Shown: one piece after another, positions 34,393 to 42,116 of the stretch
Numbering within the stretch: position 1 is the stretch's first letter
Layout of the letters: each line of letters opens with the position of its first letter
NCBI GenBank assembly: GCA_014650475.1
Contig: BMVA01000026.1
Coordinates: 1-64,000 of the forward strand
Direction: 5' to 3'
Source: Streptomyces albogriseolus
Lineage (GTDB): Bacteria; Actinomycetota; Actinomycetes; Streptomycetales; Streptomycetaceae
Length of the DNA: 64,000 nucleotides
Notes under the pieces: generated by a model
What the model was told of the DNA's origin: nothing
Database searches by the model: none
The model's input: the letters and a program-made list of their open reading frames with translations, nothing else
Program-made: the position numbers and the translations under genes

Positions 34393-34420
34393 CCCGGGGC
34401 GGACGGTGGTCCGCCCCGGG
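34393..34420. promoter_or_regulatory. 12-bp perfect hairpin in the LanB2 leader region
   Basis: CCCGGGGCGGAC and GTCCGCCCCGGG around GGTG form a perfect stem-loop 43-70 nt before the LanB2 start, in the divergent gap with the MbtH gene. It may be an attenuator or operator. A role as terminator for MbtH is excluded by direction. Confidence 0.4.
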
Positions 34421-34606
34421 CTCGCCGGGTTCTCCGGCCGGACAGCACGGTCCCGCGCGGCGGGGGCGGGCCGACAGAGAAGATCCGGCAGCAACACGTG
34501 CCGCAGGGTCGGCGTGTTCGTCCCTGACCTCGGTGTGCGGGCCCGGTGCACGCTGTCGGCGCCGGCCGTGACCTGCGGCCGGCCCATCACCCGCGGGAGG
34601 TTCACC

Positions 34607-34858
34607 GTGACGCAACCCGACTTCGCGAACGGCGCGGACGCCGAGGAGGCCCGCCCGGACACCGACGAGGAGTACCTCGTGGTGCGCAACGACGAGGAGC
34701 AGTACTCGATCTGGCGGGCGGACCGTGAGCTGCCCGCGGGCTGGTACCAGGAGGGGGTGCGCGGCGGCCGGCAGACGTGCCTGGACCACATCGGCGTGAT
34801 CTGGACGGACATGCGTCCGCTGAGCCTGCGCCGGCGGCTGGCCGGGGCAGATGCCTGA
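34607..34858 (+). CDS. MbtH-like protein
   Basis: This 83-aa MbtH-family protein starts at GTG 34607 after CGGGAGG. The conserved features are EEYLVVRNDEEQYSIW, LPAGWYQ, the Cys in RQTCLDHI and the end IWTDMRPLSLR. MbtH proteins bind adenylation domains and are often needed for folding or activity. It can serve the free A domain and the four NRPS A domains of this locus. Its end overlaps the transferase start by 8 nt. Confidence 0.93.
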   Translation: MTQPDFANGADAEEARPDTDEEYLVVRNDEEQYSIWRADRELPAGWYQEGVRGGRQTCLDHIGVIWTDMRPLSLRRRLAGADA

Positions 34859-35738
34859 GGGGCTCCCGGGCAGGCTCCCGGGACCCTCGGCCCACGACCC
34901 GCCACCAGGGGGCCTGACGCCCGGCACCCTGATGTCAGGAGTCCAGCCGGCACGAGCCCCGACGACGGCCGCCGCGCCGCCGGGAGCGCCGCTGGCCGGG
35001 TCCGCCGCGCCGCCGGTGCTGCCGCAGCGGCTGTGTCCGGCGGTGCTGGACCTGTCGGGACTGCGGGACGGACGCGCCGCGCGGGGTCCGCGGGCCCTGC
35101 GGGCCCCGGTGGAGCTGTATCTGGCCCGGGTCGCGGAGCAGGACGCGCAGACCCTGCGGTACGCCCGCGAGGTCCTCGACGCGGAGGAGCGGGCCCGTGC
35201 CCGCGCCTTCCGGCACGGCCGGGACCGCGACGCCTACGTGGTCGCCCACGCGGCGCTGCGGAACGTGCTGAGCGTCGTGACGGGGGTGCGGGCCGACGCG
35301 CTGGCGCTGACCCGTGAGCCCTGCGCGGGCTGCGGCGGGCCGCACGGGCGGCCGGTGCTGTCCGCCTCGGGGGTGCACTTCTCCCTGTCGCACAGCGGCG
35401 GTCTGGTGCTGGTGGCGCTCGCGCCGGCGCCGGTCGGGGTCGACGTGGAGGAGCTGGCCACCGTCAAGGTCATGCTCAGCGCGCAGTCGGCGCTGCACCG
35501 GGCGGAGGCGGAGGAGCTGGCGCGACTGCCCGCCTACGGCAGGCCGGCCGCGTTCACCCGTGCCTGGGTGCGCAAGGAGGCCTACCTCAAGGGTCTGGGC
35601 ACGGGTCTGGTGCGCAACCCCGCGCTCGACTACCTGGGCACGGGTCCGTCGCCCGCGGACCCGGCGCCGGGCTGGGCGGTGCGCGACGTCCTGGTGCCCT
35701 CCGGCTACGCGGCCGCGGTGGGACTGCGCACGTGCTGA
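34851..35738 (+). CDS. Sfp-type 4'-phosphopantetheinyl transferase
   Basis: This 295-aa enzyme attaches phosphopantetheine to carrier proteins. It shows HFSLSHSGGLVLVAL, the magnesium motif VGVDVEE and FTRAWVRKEAYLKGLGTGL. The ATG at 34851 overlaps the MbtH gene; residues up to about 55 are Pro/Ala-rich, so a later start (ATG 34932) is possible. Alongside MbtH it should prime the free carrier protein and the four NRPS carrier domains. Confidence 0.93.
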   Translation: MPEGLPGRLPGPSAHDPPPGGLTPGTLMSGVQPARAPTTAAAPPGAPLAGSAAPPVLPQRLCPAVLDLSGLRDGRAARGPRALRAPVELYLARVAEQDAQTLRYAREVLDAEERARARAFRHGRDRDAYVVAHAALRNVLSVVTGVRADALALTREPCAGCGGPHGRPVLSASGVHFSLSHSGGLVLVALAPAPVGVDVEELATVKVMLSAQSALHRAEAEELARLPAYGRPAAFTRAWVRKEAYLKGLGTGLVRNPALDYLGTGPSPADPAPGWAVRDVLVPSGYAAAVGLRTC

Positions 35739-35748
35739 CCGCGCACGG

Positions 35749-35792
35749 CAGCGCGGCGGGGGAACGGACAACTCCGTTCCCCCGCCGCGCTG
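35749..35792 (+). terminator. 20-bp perfect hairpin after the transferase gene
   Basis: CAGCGCGGCGGGGGAACGGA, loop CAAC, then its exact complement. Starting 10 nt after the transferase stop, it is a strong terminator for the MbtH-transferase transcript. Confidence 0.85.
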
Positions 35793-35915
35793 TTGGCATC
35801 TCCTCGGAGCCGTGCGCAAGCGCCCGGGCGCCGCTCCCCGAGAGGTCCGGCCCGCGCGCCGCCTTCACGGACAACGCACGCCTTCCACCGTGGCGACCGG
35901 GATACGATCACGCCC

Positions 35916-36650
35916 GTGACAGCGCCCGAACCCACCATCGTCGCCACCTCAGGCGGCTTCCGCCCCGGCCGACGTACACGGGTGCTCTTCGACGCCCTGG
36001 TGCACCACGCGGTCGACCTCTCCGGCGTGCACGGCCGACGGCCGCGCGTCCTCCATGTAGGGACGGCGGCGGGCGACGCCGAGATGGTCGCGGCACGGGT
36101 CTCCGAGGCGGCCCGGGTGGCGGGCTACGACCTCACTCCGCTCCAGCTGTTCCCCATGCCCAACGTCGAGGACGTCGAGGCCACGGTGCTCGACCACGAC
36201 GTGGTGTGGGTGGGGGGCGGTTCGGTGGCCAACCTGCTCGCCGTGTGGCGGGTCCACGGCCTGGACGCGATCATGCGGCGCGCCTGGCGGTCCGGGGTGG
36301 TGCTCGCCGGGGTGAGCGCCGGCTCCATCTGCTGGTACCAGGGCGGCACCACCGACTCCTTCGGCCCCGACCTGCGCGCCGTCACCGACGGACTCGCGCT
36401 GCTCCCCTACGGCAACGGCGTCCACTACGACTCCGACGAGGGCCGCCGCCCGCTGCTCCACCGGCTGGTCGCCGACGGCACGTTCACCGAGGCCCACTGC
36501 ACCGACGACGGGGTGGGCCTGGTCTACCGCGGCACCCGACTCGTCGAGGCCGTGGCGGAGTTGCCGCGCAAGGCGGCGTACGTGGTGCGGCGGGAAGACG
36601 GCCGGGCCGTGGAGGAGCGGATCGAGCCGCGTCTGCTTCCGTCGGCGTGA
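35916..36650 (+). CDS. Peptidase S51-family protein (dipeptidase E/cyanophycinase-like)
   Basis: This 244-aa cytoplasmic protein starts at GTG (VTAPEPTIVATSGGF). The nucleophile elbow is GVSAGSICWYQGG, where the middle Ser is the expected S51 nucleophile. VWVGGGSVANLL and DGLALLPYGNGVHYD are further family blocks. These enzymes split N-terminal Asp dipeptides or similar small peptides. Related genes occur widely in Streptomyces outside clusters, so a role in this pathway (trimming or self-protection) is only possible, not shown. Confidence 0.82.
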   Translation: MTAPEPTIVATSGGFRPGRRTRVLFDALVHHAVDLSGVHGRRPRVLHVGTAAGDAEMVAARVSEAARVAGYDLTPLQLFPMPNVEDVEATVLDHDVVWVGGGSVANLLAVWRVHGLDAIMRRAWRSGVVLAGVSAGSICWYQGGTTDSFGPDLRAVTDGLALLPYGNGVHYDSDEGRRPLLHRLVADGTFTEAHCTDDGVGLVYRGTRLVEAVAELPRKAAYVVRREDGRAVEERIEPRLLPSA

Positions 36651-36808
36651 CCCCGGCCCCGTACCGGCCACCGCCGCTCGCACGACCGCGCGGGGCGACG
36701 GGCGGTCGGCCCCCGGCGCCCCCGCACCGGGTCCGCGCATTCCCGTGCCCCGCGTCATGAGCCACCCCGTCCCCCCGACGGGGTTCGGAGACCGGGATCG
36801 GACCGGGA

Positions 36809-37453
36809 TCAGACCAGGCCCTGGCGAACCGCGTGGGCGACCGCGTGGGCGCGGTTGCGGGCCTGGAGCCGGGTCATCAGCTCGTAGATGACGTTCTTGA
36901 CGGTGTGTTCGGAACAGCCGAGGAGCAGCGCGATGTCCGCGTTGCCGTGGCCCTCGGCCATGAGCCGCAGGACGGACGTCTGCCGTGCGGTCAGGACCGG
37001 CGGTCTCCGGCGGGCCGGACCGTCCGCACGGCCTCGGGTGCTCAGCGCTCCGGACAACTCCGGGTAGGGGATGCTCGGATGGGGGTACGCGGCCCGGTGG
37101 ACGGCCCTGAGCAGGCTCTCCTCGTCCAGTTCGGCCGCGCCGATGACGACCGCTCCGGCGCGCAGGATCCGCCGCCGGTCCTCGGGGGCGACGCTGTCGC
37201 AGACGAACAGGACGGGCCCGGGCGGGCGCGGCGCGCGCAGCGCCTGGTCCGCGTCGGCGGCGACGAGCACGGTGACCGTGGCGCAGGGGGCCGGCTCGTC
37301 GGCGGCGGACCGGAGGCCGGCGCGTTCGGCGAGCGCGCGGACCCGTTCCGCGCCCGGCGCCGGCACGACCCGCACCACGACGGCGGGGGCGGTCGTGACC
37401 GTGGCGCCGGAGGACGTCGCGGTGACGGGCGACGCCGTCAGGGTGGCGGTCAC
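36809..37453 (-). CDS. LuxR-type regulator, small, without clear receiver (second of a pair)
   Basis: This 214-aa protein has a C-terminal LuxR helix-turn-helix: LTARQTSVLRLMAEGHGNAD, then LLGCSEHTVKNVIYELMTRL. The N-terminal half is a degenerate receiver-like fold (VTVLVAADADQAL, PGPVLFVCDSVAPEDRRRIL) without an evident phospho-Asp pocket. The GTG at 37453 overlaps the stop of the upstream LuxR gene. The two proteins are similar and probably arose by duplication; they may act together. Confidence 0.85.
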   Translation of the reverse strand: MTATLTASPVTATSSGATVTTAPAVVVRVVPAPGAERVRALAERAGLRSAADEPAPCATVTVLVAADADQALRAPRPPGPVLFVCDSVAPEDRRRILRAGAVVIGAAELDEESLLRAVHRAAYPHPSIPYPELSGALSTRGRADGPARRRPPVLTARQTSVLRLMAEGHGNADIALLLGCSEHTVKNVIYELMTRLQARNRAHAVAHAVRQGLV

Positions 37454-38064
37454 AGCAGGCCCGCCCGGAGCGCGTAGGCGACCGCGTGGGCGCGGTTGCG
37501 CAGCCGGAAGCGCTGGGTGATGTCGTGCACGACGGTGGTGACGGTGCGGGGCGAGTAGGCGAGCCGCTGGGCGATCTCCGCCGTCTCGTGGCCGTCGGCC
37601 ACCAGACGCAGCACCGACCGTTCCCGCTCGGACAGCATGCCCTCGCTCCAGCCGCCGCCGGAGCCGCGCACGGGAGCTTCCGGCTGGTCCAGCAGCTCCT
37701 CCAGCAAGCCGGGGGGCAGGGTGCAGTCGTCGCGCGCGGCCGCCAGCACCGCGTGGGCGAGGCGGGAGGCGTCGGCCTCGCGGCGCAGCAACAGGCCCCG
37801 GGCGCCGGCGGCAAGGGCGTGCAGGACGTCTCCGGAGGCGAGGGCGCCCGCGACCAGGACGACGGCGGGGCGGTGGGGCTGGGTGCGGGTGGCGCGCACC
37901 GTGTCCAGCTCGGCGGGGCCGAGGCGGTCGACGGTGAGGACGGCGACCCGCGCGTCGGCGGGCTCGCACACGGTCAGTTCGGGCCGGACGAGCAGGGTCG
38001 CGCGGATGCCTGCCTCCAGCACCGGGTCGAGTGCGACCACACTGACAGGTACGGGTGCTCCCAT
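37450..38064 (-). CDS. LuxR-type regulator, small, without clear receiver (first of a pair)
   Basis: This 204-aa protein starts at ATG 38064 after AAGGAG. The C-terminal LuxR domain reads LSERERSVLRLVADGHETAE, then RLAYSPRTVTTVVHDITQRF. The N-terminus (VSVVALDPVLEAGIRATLLV, VLTVDRLGPAELD) resembles a receiver lacking the phosphorylation site, as in several Streptomyces antibiotic-pathway regulators that respond to small molecules. It is divergent from the LanM-like gene and so probably controls it. Confidence 0.87.
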   Translation of the reverse strand: MGAPVPVSVVALDPVLEAGIRATLLVRPELTVCEPADARVAVLTVDRLGPAELDTVRATRTQPHRPAVVLVAGALASGDVLHALAAGARGLLLRREADASRLAHAVLAAARDDCTLPPGLLEELLDQPEAPVRGSGGGWSEGMLSERERSVLRLVADGHETAEIAQRLAYSPRTVTTVVHDITQRFRLRNRAHAVAYALRAGLL

Positions 38065-38468
38065 CTGCTGCTCCTTGGAGGTTCGTGCGCCCCTTCGACT
38101 GAGCGGGCGGTCTGGCGTGGGGACTCGGGAACACCGTGCCGCCCCCGTGACCGCCGGGGCATCGGTAGACGGACCCCACATTTGCGCGCCGGGCGCGCCC
38201 GGGTCGTGGGGGTGGGGCGGGCGGTCGGGCGGGGAGCGACGGCCCGGTGGGGGCCCAGAGGCGGCGCCGACCGGCCCTCCGGGGTGGGCATGGGGGGCGC
38301 GCACCCCTCCGGGTACCCGTCCCGTGCCCGCACGGCCCGTCGCGTCCGCGGGCCGCGCGTCACGCGTGCCCGTAGGGGATGCCCTCCCCTCCGCGGTTTC
38401 TCGTGCCGTCCCCCATGCCCCCCGCCCGTGGGGAGGGGGCCGGGGGAGAATATGGGGGACGGTTACCC
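38065..38468. other. 404-bp divergent gap between the LuxR pair and the LanM-like gene
   Basis: No gene or clear operator. The stretch is very GC-rich, with several near-repeats of CCCCATGCCC-type words. It must hold promoters for both directions, but I cannot point to them. Confidence 0.4.
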
Positions 38469-41400
38469 ATGTGGGGGGCGCGGGAGGTCTGGGACCTTTT
38501 TCCCGTGACCGACACCGCCAGCCTCCCGACCTCCCGGAGCACCGGACTCCCCGCCGCCTGGTGGGCCCCGGCGCTGACCCTCGCAGAGCGGCTCGCCGCC
38601 CCCGGGCTCCCCGGGCCGGCCGCCGCGACCGGCGCCGCCGGGCCGCTGCCCTGGACGGTCGGCGACGCGGAGGGCTTCGCCCTGCGGCTGGACCGGCTGG
38701 GTGTGGACGGCGCCACGGCGGCGGCCCTGGCCGCCGAGCCCGCGGAGCGTCTGGCGGAGCGGGCCGTCGAGCCCGACTGGGCGTCGTACGCGGAGGAGGT
38801 GCTGGCCGCGGCCCCCGAGGGGCTGCCGGAGGTCGAGGTCGGCGGCGAGGGTCCCGACGCGTTCGCGCCGGCCGTGCGCCCGCTGGTCGCCATGGCCGCC
38901 GCCCGCCTCGCGGACCGGACGGCCGGCGTCCCGGACGCCGAGGCCACCGTGTGGCGGGACGCGTTCACCCGCCGTCTGACCCACCAGCTGGTCCGGCTCG
39001 CCGCCCGCACGCTGGCCCAGGAGCTGCACCGGGCCCGGCGCTCCCGGCGCCTGGCGGGCGCCGGCCCGCGCGAGCGGTTCGCCTCCTTCGTCGCGGCGGC
39101 CGGCACCCGGCGCGGACTGTCGGACCTGTTCACCGCCTACCCGGTCCTGGCGCGGATGCTGAGCCGGACCGCGCTGGACGCGACGGAGGCCACGGCCGAA
39201 CTCGTCGCCCGCTTCCGGTCCGACCGCGCGGACCTGGTCGCCGCTCTCCTCGACGGCCGGACGCCGGGCCGGCTGGTCCGCGTCGACCTCGGCCGCGGCG
39301 ACGCCCACCAGGGCAACCGGTCGGTGGCGATCCTGCACTTCGCGGACGGCCGCCGCCTCGTCCACAAGCCCCGTCCGCTCGACCAGCACGCCCTCCTCGA
39401 CGACCTGGTCTGCTGGCTCAACGCGAAGGTCCCCGGTCTGGGCCTGCGCACCCCGCGCACGCTGCGCCGGGAGTCCCACGGCTGGCTGGAGTTCGTCGAG
39501 CACCGCTGGTGCTCCTCGGTGACGGAGACCGACACCTTCTACCGCCGCCAAGGCGCCCTGCTGGCCCTGCTGTACGCGGTGGACGGCGCCGACATGCACT
39601 ACGAGAACGTCATCGCGTACGGCGACCAGCCGGTCCTGGTGGACGCCGAGACGCTGCTGCACACCGGTCTCGGCCAGGCCCTCACGGCGGGCGCCGACCC
39701 GGCGGCGGACGCGCTGGCCGCCTCCGTCCACCGCACCTGCCTGCTCCCGCACCTGCTCATCGGGGAGCACGGCGCGCTGGACATCTCCGCGCTCGGCCGG
39801 GACACCGACGGCACCTTCCCCAGCGAGGGCCTGCGCTGGGAGGACAGCGGACTGGACACCATGCGGGCGGTGCGCGGGCCGCTGGCCAGCCCCGCCGCCC
39901 AGAACCACCCGCTGCCGCACGGCACTTCCCTCTCCGTCACCGACCACACGGCGGCCCTGCTGGAGGGGTTCCGCGCCGCCTACGCGGCGATCGCCGCCCA
40001 CCGCGGCGAACTGGTCGGCGATGACGGCCCGTTGACCCGCTGGGGCGACCGTCCGGCGCGGCTCATCGCCCGTGCGACCCGGCTGTACGCCACCCTGCTG
40101 GAGGAGTCCACCCACCCCGCGCTGCTGGGCGACGCCCTGGCCCGGGAGGGGGTGTTCGCGGTGCTGTGGTCGGAGTCCGCGCAGGACCCGGCGCGCGAGC
40201 GGCTCATCGAGCACGAGACGGCGGCGCTGTGGCGCGGTGACGTCCCCTTCTTCACCCACCGGCCCACCGGCACGGCCGTGATCGCCGACGGCGGTGCCCG
40301 CGTGCCCGACCTCCTGCCGGTGGCCGCCGTGACCGCGGTGCGCGAGAAGATCGGCCGCATGGACGAGGTCGACTGCCTCGACCAGGAGTGGATCATCTCG
40401 GCCACCCTCGCGGTGCGCGGGGCGAGTTCCCCGCCGGACCGCCCCCGGTCGGAGCTGGCACCGGCCCCCGTGCCGCCGGTGGCGCCGGACCCGTCCCGGC
40501 TGCTCGCCGCCGCCTGCGGGATCGCCGACGAGATCGCGGCCCGCGCGGTCCGCGGCGGCACCCGCACCAACTGGATCGGTCTGGAACGGGTGTCGGGCGA
40601 CCACTGGGCCGTCCTGCCGATGGGGGCGGGCCTGGCCCAGGGCTACTGCGGAGTCGCCCTGTTCCTCGCCCACACCGAGGCGCTCACCGGCTCGGGACGC
40701 TACGGCGCGGCGGCCCGCGAGGCGGTGCGTCCGCTGCCGGCCCTGCTCAAGGCGCTCGCCGAGGACCCCCAGCTGAGCGAGGCCGCCGGCCCCGGCGCCT
40801 ACGACGGACTCGGCGGGATCGTGTACGCCCTGGTCCGGCTGGCGGGGCTCCTCGACGAGGGACTGCGGGCGTGTCTGCCGGACGCGCTCACCGCCCTGGG
40901 ACACGCGGCGGCGGCCTGCGCCGACCCCGGTCTGGCCCAGGGGCGGGCGGGAGCCCTGGCCGCCTCGGTCGCCGCGTACGAGGCCACCGGTGATCCGGCG
41001 GCGCTGCGGCTGGCGGACCAGGTCGCGGACCTGCTGCTGGTGCAGGCGCTCGGGGAGGGCCCGGTCACGCCCGGCGTGGCCGGTTCCGGCCTCCCGTCGT
41101 CCGCCGGTTTCGCCGACGGCGCCGCCGGCATCGCCTGGGCGCTGCGGCGCTACGCGGGCCACCGCCCCGAGCGCGCCGCCCACGCCGAGCGCACGGCCGT
41201 CGCCCTGCTGGACTCCGGTGCGCGCCACGGCGATCCGGCGGACCTGTCCTGGTCGCACGGGCTGGCCGGACGGGCCGTCGCCGGGCTGCCGAACCCGGTC
41301 GGACCGCCGGACGACGCGAGCCTGTTCGAAGCCTCCGTGCGGCTCGCGGACGCGCCCATCGGTCCCGACCTCAGCCTCGCCCAGGGCGTCCTCGGCCGGC

Positions 41401-41639
41401 TGGAGGCCCTGACCGTCCTGGCCGGGCAGGGCGACAGCACGGCCCGTTCGGCGCTGCGACGGCACACCGGTCACGTCCTCGCCCTCGTCGAGGCACAGGG
41501 CCACCGCTGCGCCACCCCCGACCACGTCCCCTCCCCCGGTCTGCTGACCGGCCTCGCCGGCATCGGCTACGGACTGCTCCGCCTGGCCCACCCCGGGACC
41601 GTCCCGTCGGTCCTGCTCCTGCACCACCCGGACCACTGA
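38469..41639 (+). CDS. LanM-like synthetase with intact dehydratase and zinc-less cyclase half
   Basis: A protein of about 1056 aa. The start is uncertain: ATG 38469 lies after GGGGGAC, and GTG 38505 is an alternative. The N-terminal DUF4135 dehydratase half keeps the known active-site blocks: GRGDAHQGNRSVAIL, LVHKPRPL, GADMHYENVIA and PVLVDAETLLH. The C-terminal half has the LanC-like GxxG repeats (GLAQGYCGVAL, GFADGAAGIAWAL, GLLTGLAGIGYGLL). The zinc ligands are gone: the WC-x-G Cys is Ser (LSWSHG, codon 41253-41255), and the Cys-His of CHG is Ala-Gln (SLAQGVLG, 41379-41384). It should dehydrate Ser/Thr by phosphorylation and elimination but not close thioether rings by the zinc route. Confidence 0.87.
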   Translation: MWGAREVWDLFPVTDTASLPTSRSTGLPAAWWAPALTLAERLAAPGLPGPAAATGAAGPLPWTVGDAEGFALRLDRLGVDGATAAALAAEPAERLAERAVEPDWASYAEEVLAAAPEGLPEVEVGGEGPDAFAPAVRPLVAMAAARLADRTAGVPDAEATVWRDAFTRRLTHQLVRLAARTLAQELHRARRSRRLAGAGPRERFASFVAAAGTRRGLSDLFTAYPVLARMLSRTALDATEATAELVARFRSDRADLVAALLDGRTPGRLVRVDLGRGDAHQGNRSVAILHFADGRRLVHKPRPLDQHALLDDLVCWLNAKVPGLGLRTPRTLRRESHGWLEFVEHRWCSSVTETDTFYRRQGALLALLYAVDGADMHYENVIAYGDQPVLVDAETLLHTGLGQALTAGADPAADALAASVHRTCLLPHLLIGEHGALDISALGRDTDGTFPSEGLRWEDSGLDTMRAVRGPLASPAAQNHPLPHGTSLSVTDHTAALLEGFRAAYAAIAAHRGELVGDDGPLTRWGDRPARLIARATRLYATLLEESTHPALLGDALAREGVFAVLWSESAQDPARERLIEHETAALWRGDVPFFTHRPTGTAVIADGGARVPDLLPVAAVTAVREKIGRMDEVDCLDQEWIISATLAVRGASSPPDRPRSELAPAPVPPVAPDPSRLLAAACGIADEIAARAVRGGTRTNWIGLERVSGDHWAVLPMGAGLAQGYCGVALFLAHTEALTGSGRYGAAAREAVRPLPALLKALAEDPQLSEAAGPGAYDGLGGIVYALVRLAGLLDEGLRACLPDALTALGHAAAACADPGLAQGRAGALAASVAAYEATGDPAALRLADQVADLLLVQALGEGPVTPGVAGSGLPSSAGFADGAAGIAWALRRYAGHRPERAAHAERTAVALLDSGARHGDPADLSWSHGLAGRAVAGLPNPVGPPDDASLFEASVRLADAPIGPDLSLAQGVLGRLEALTVLAGQGDSTARSALRRHTGHVLALVEAQGHRCATPDHVPSPGLLTGLAGIGYGLLRLAHPGTVPSVLLLHHPDH

Positions 41640-41772
41640 CCCGCCCGCACCTTCCGTGCCGCTCGCTCCACCCGTCACACCCGCACCACTCGCACCGCGC
41701 TCGTCAGCACCACGGCACCTCCCCGGATCCGAACCCGCGCGCCCACACGGGACACCAGAAGGGACCACCGTC

Positions 41773-41985
41773 ATGGACCAGCACCTCGCCGCCGCCGACT
41801 CCGCCGAGTTCACCGCCGTCGAGTCCGCCGAGACGCACACCGAGCGGGACGTCGTGGGCGGCATCACCCTCTCCGGCCGCAACCGCGCCTGCGCCCGCGC
41901 CCGGGTGCTGGCCGGCATGGTCCTCACCAGCGGCATCGTCATCACGCTGAGCAGCCTCGACACCTCGGTCTCCGCCCCCAACTGA
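41773..41985 (+). CDS. Candidate precursor peptide of the LanM-like enzyme, 70 aa
   Basis: This small gene starts 133 bp after the LanM-like gene, same strand, with a GAAGGGA site before ATG. The first 30 residues are acidic and end in DVVGG, a double-glycine leader site. The remaining 40 residues (from ITLSGRNRACARARV) hold one Cys and ten Ser/Thr, seven of them after the hydrophobic VLAGMVLTSGIVITL part. One Cys and many Ser/Thr suit a dehydrated but little or not cross-linked product, in line with the zinc-less cyclase. No C39-peptidase transporter is nearby to cut it. A non-precursor small protein remains possible. Confidence 0.6.
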   Translation: MDQHLAAADSAEFTAVESAETHTERDVVGGITLSGRNRACARARVLAGMVLTSGIVITLSSLDTSVSAPN

Positions 41986-42116
41986 CCCCGCTTCCACCGG
42001 CTGTTCCCCGTGATGGCGCGGGCTCGCCACGGCGGGCCCGCGCCGCGGCGTCGCGGTCGACCTCGACCCCGGCGCCACCTGCCCCCGGCCGACTCGGCCG
42101 ATTATCATCAGCGTTC

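Noticed and set aside
34351-34606. Possible LanB precursor peptide in the gap upstream of LanB-like gene 2
   Set aside because: The in-frame minus-strand upstream reading is Arg/Pro-rich with no leader-like acidic part, no Cys/Ser/Thr-rich core and no ribosome site.
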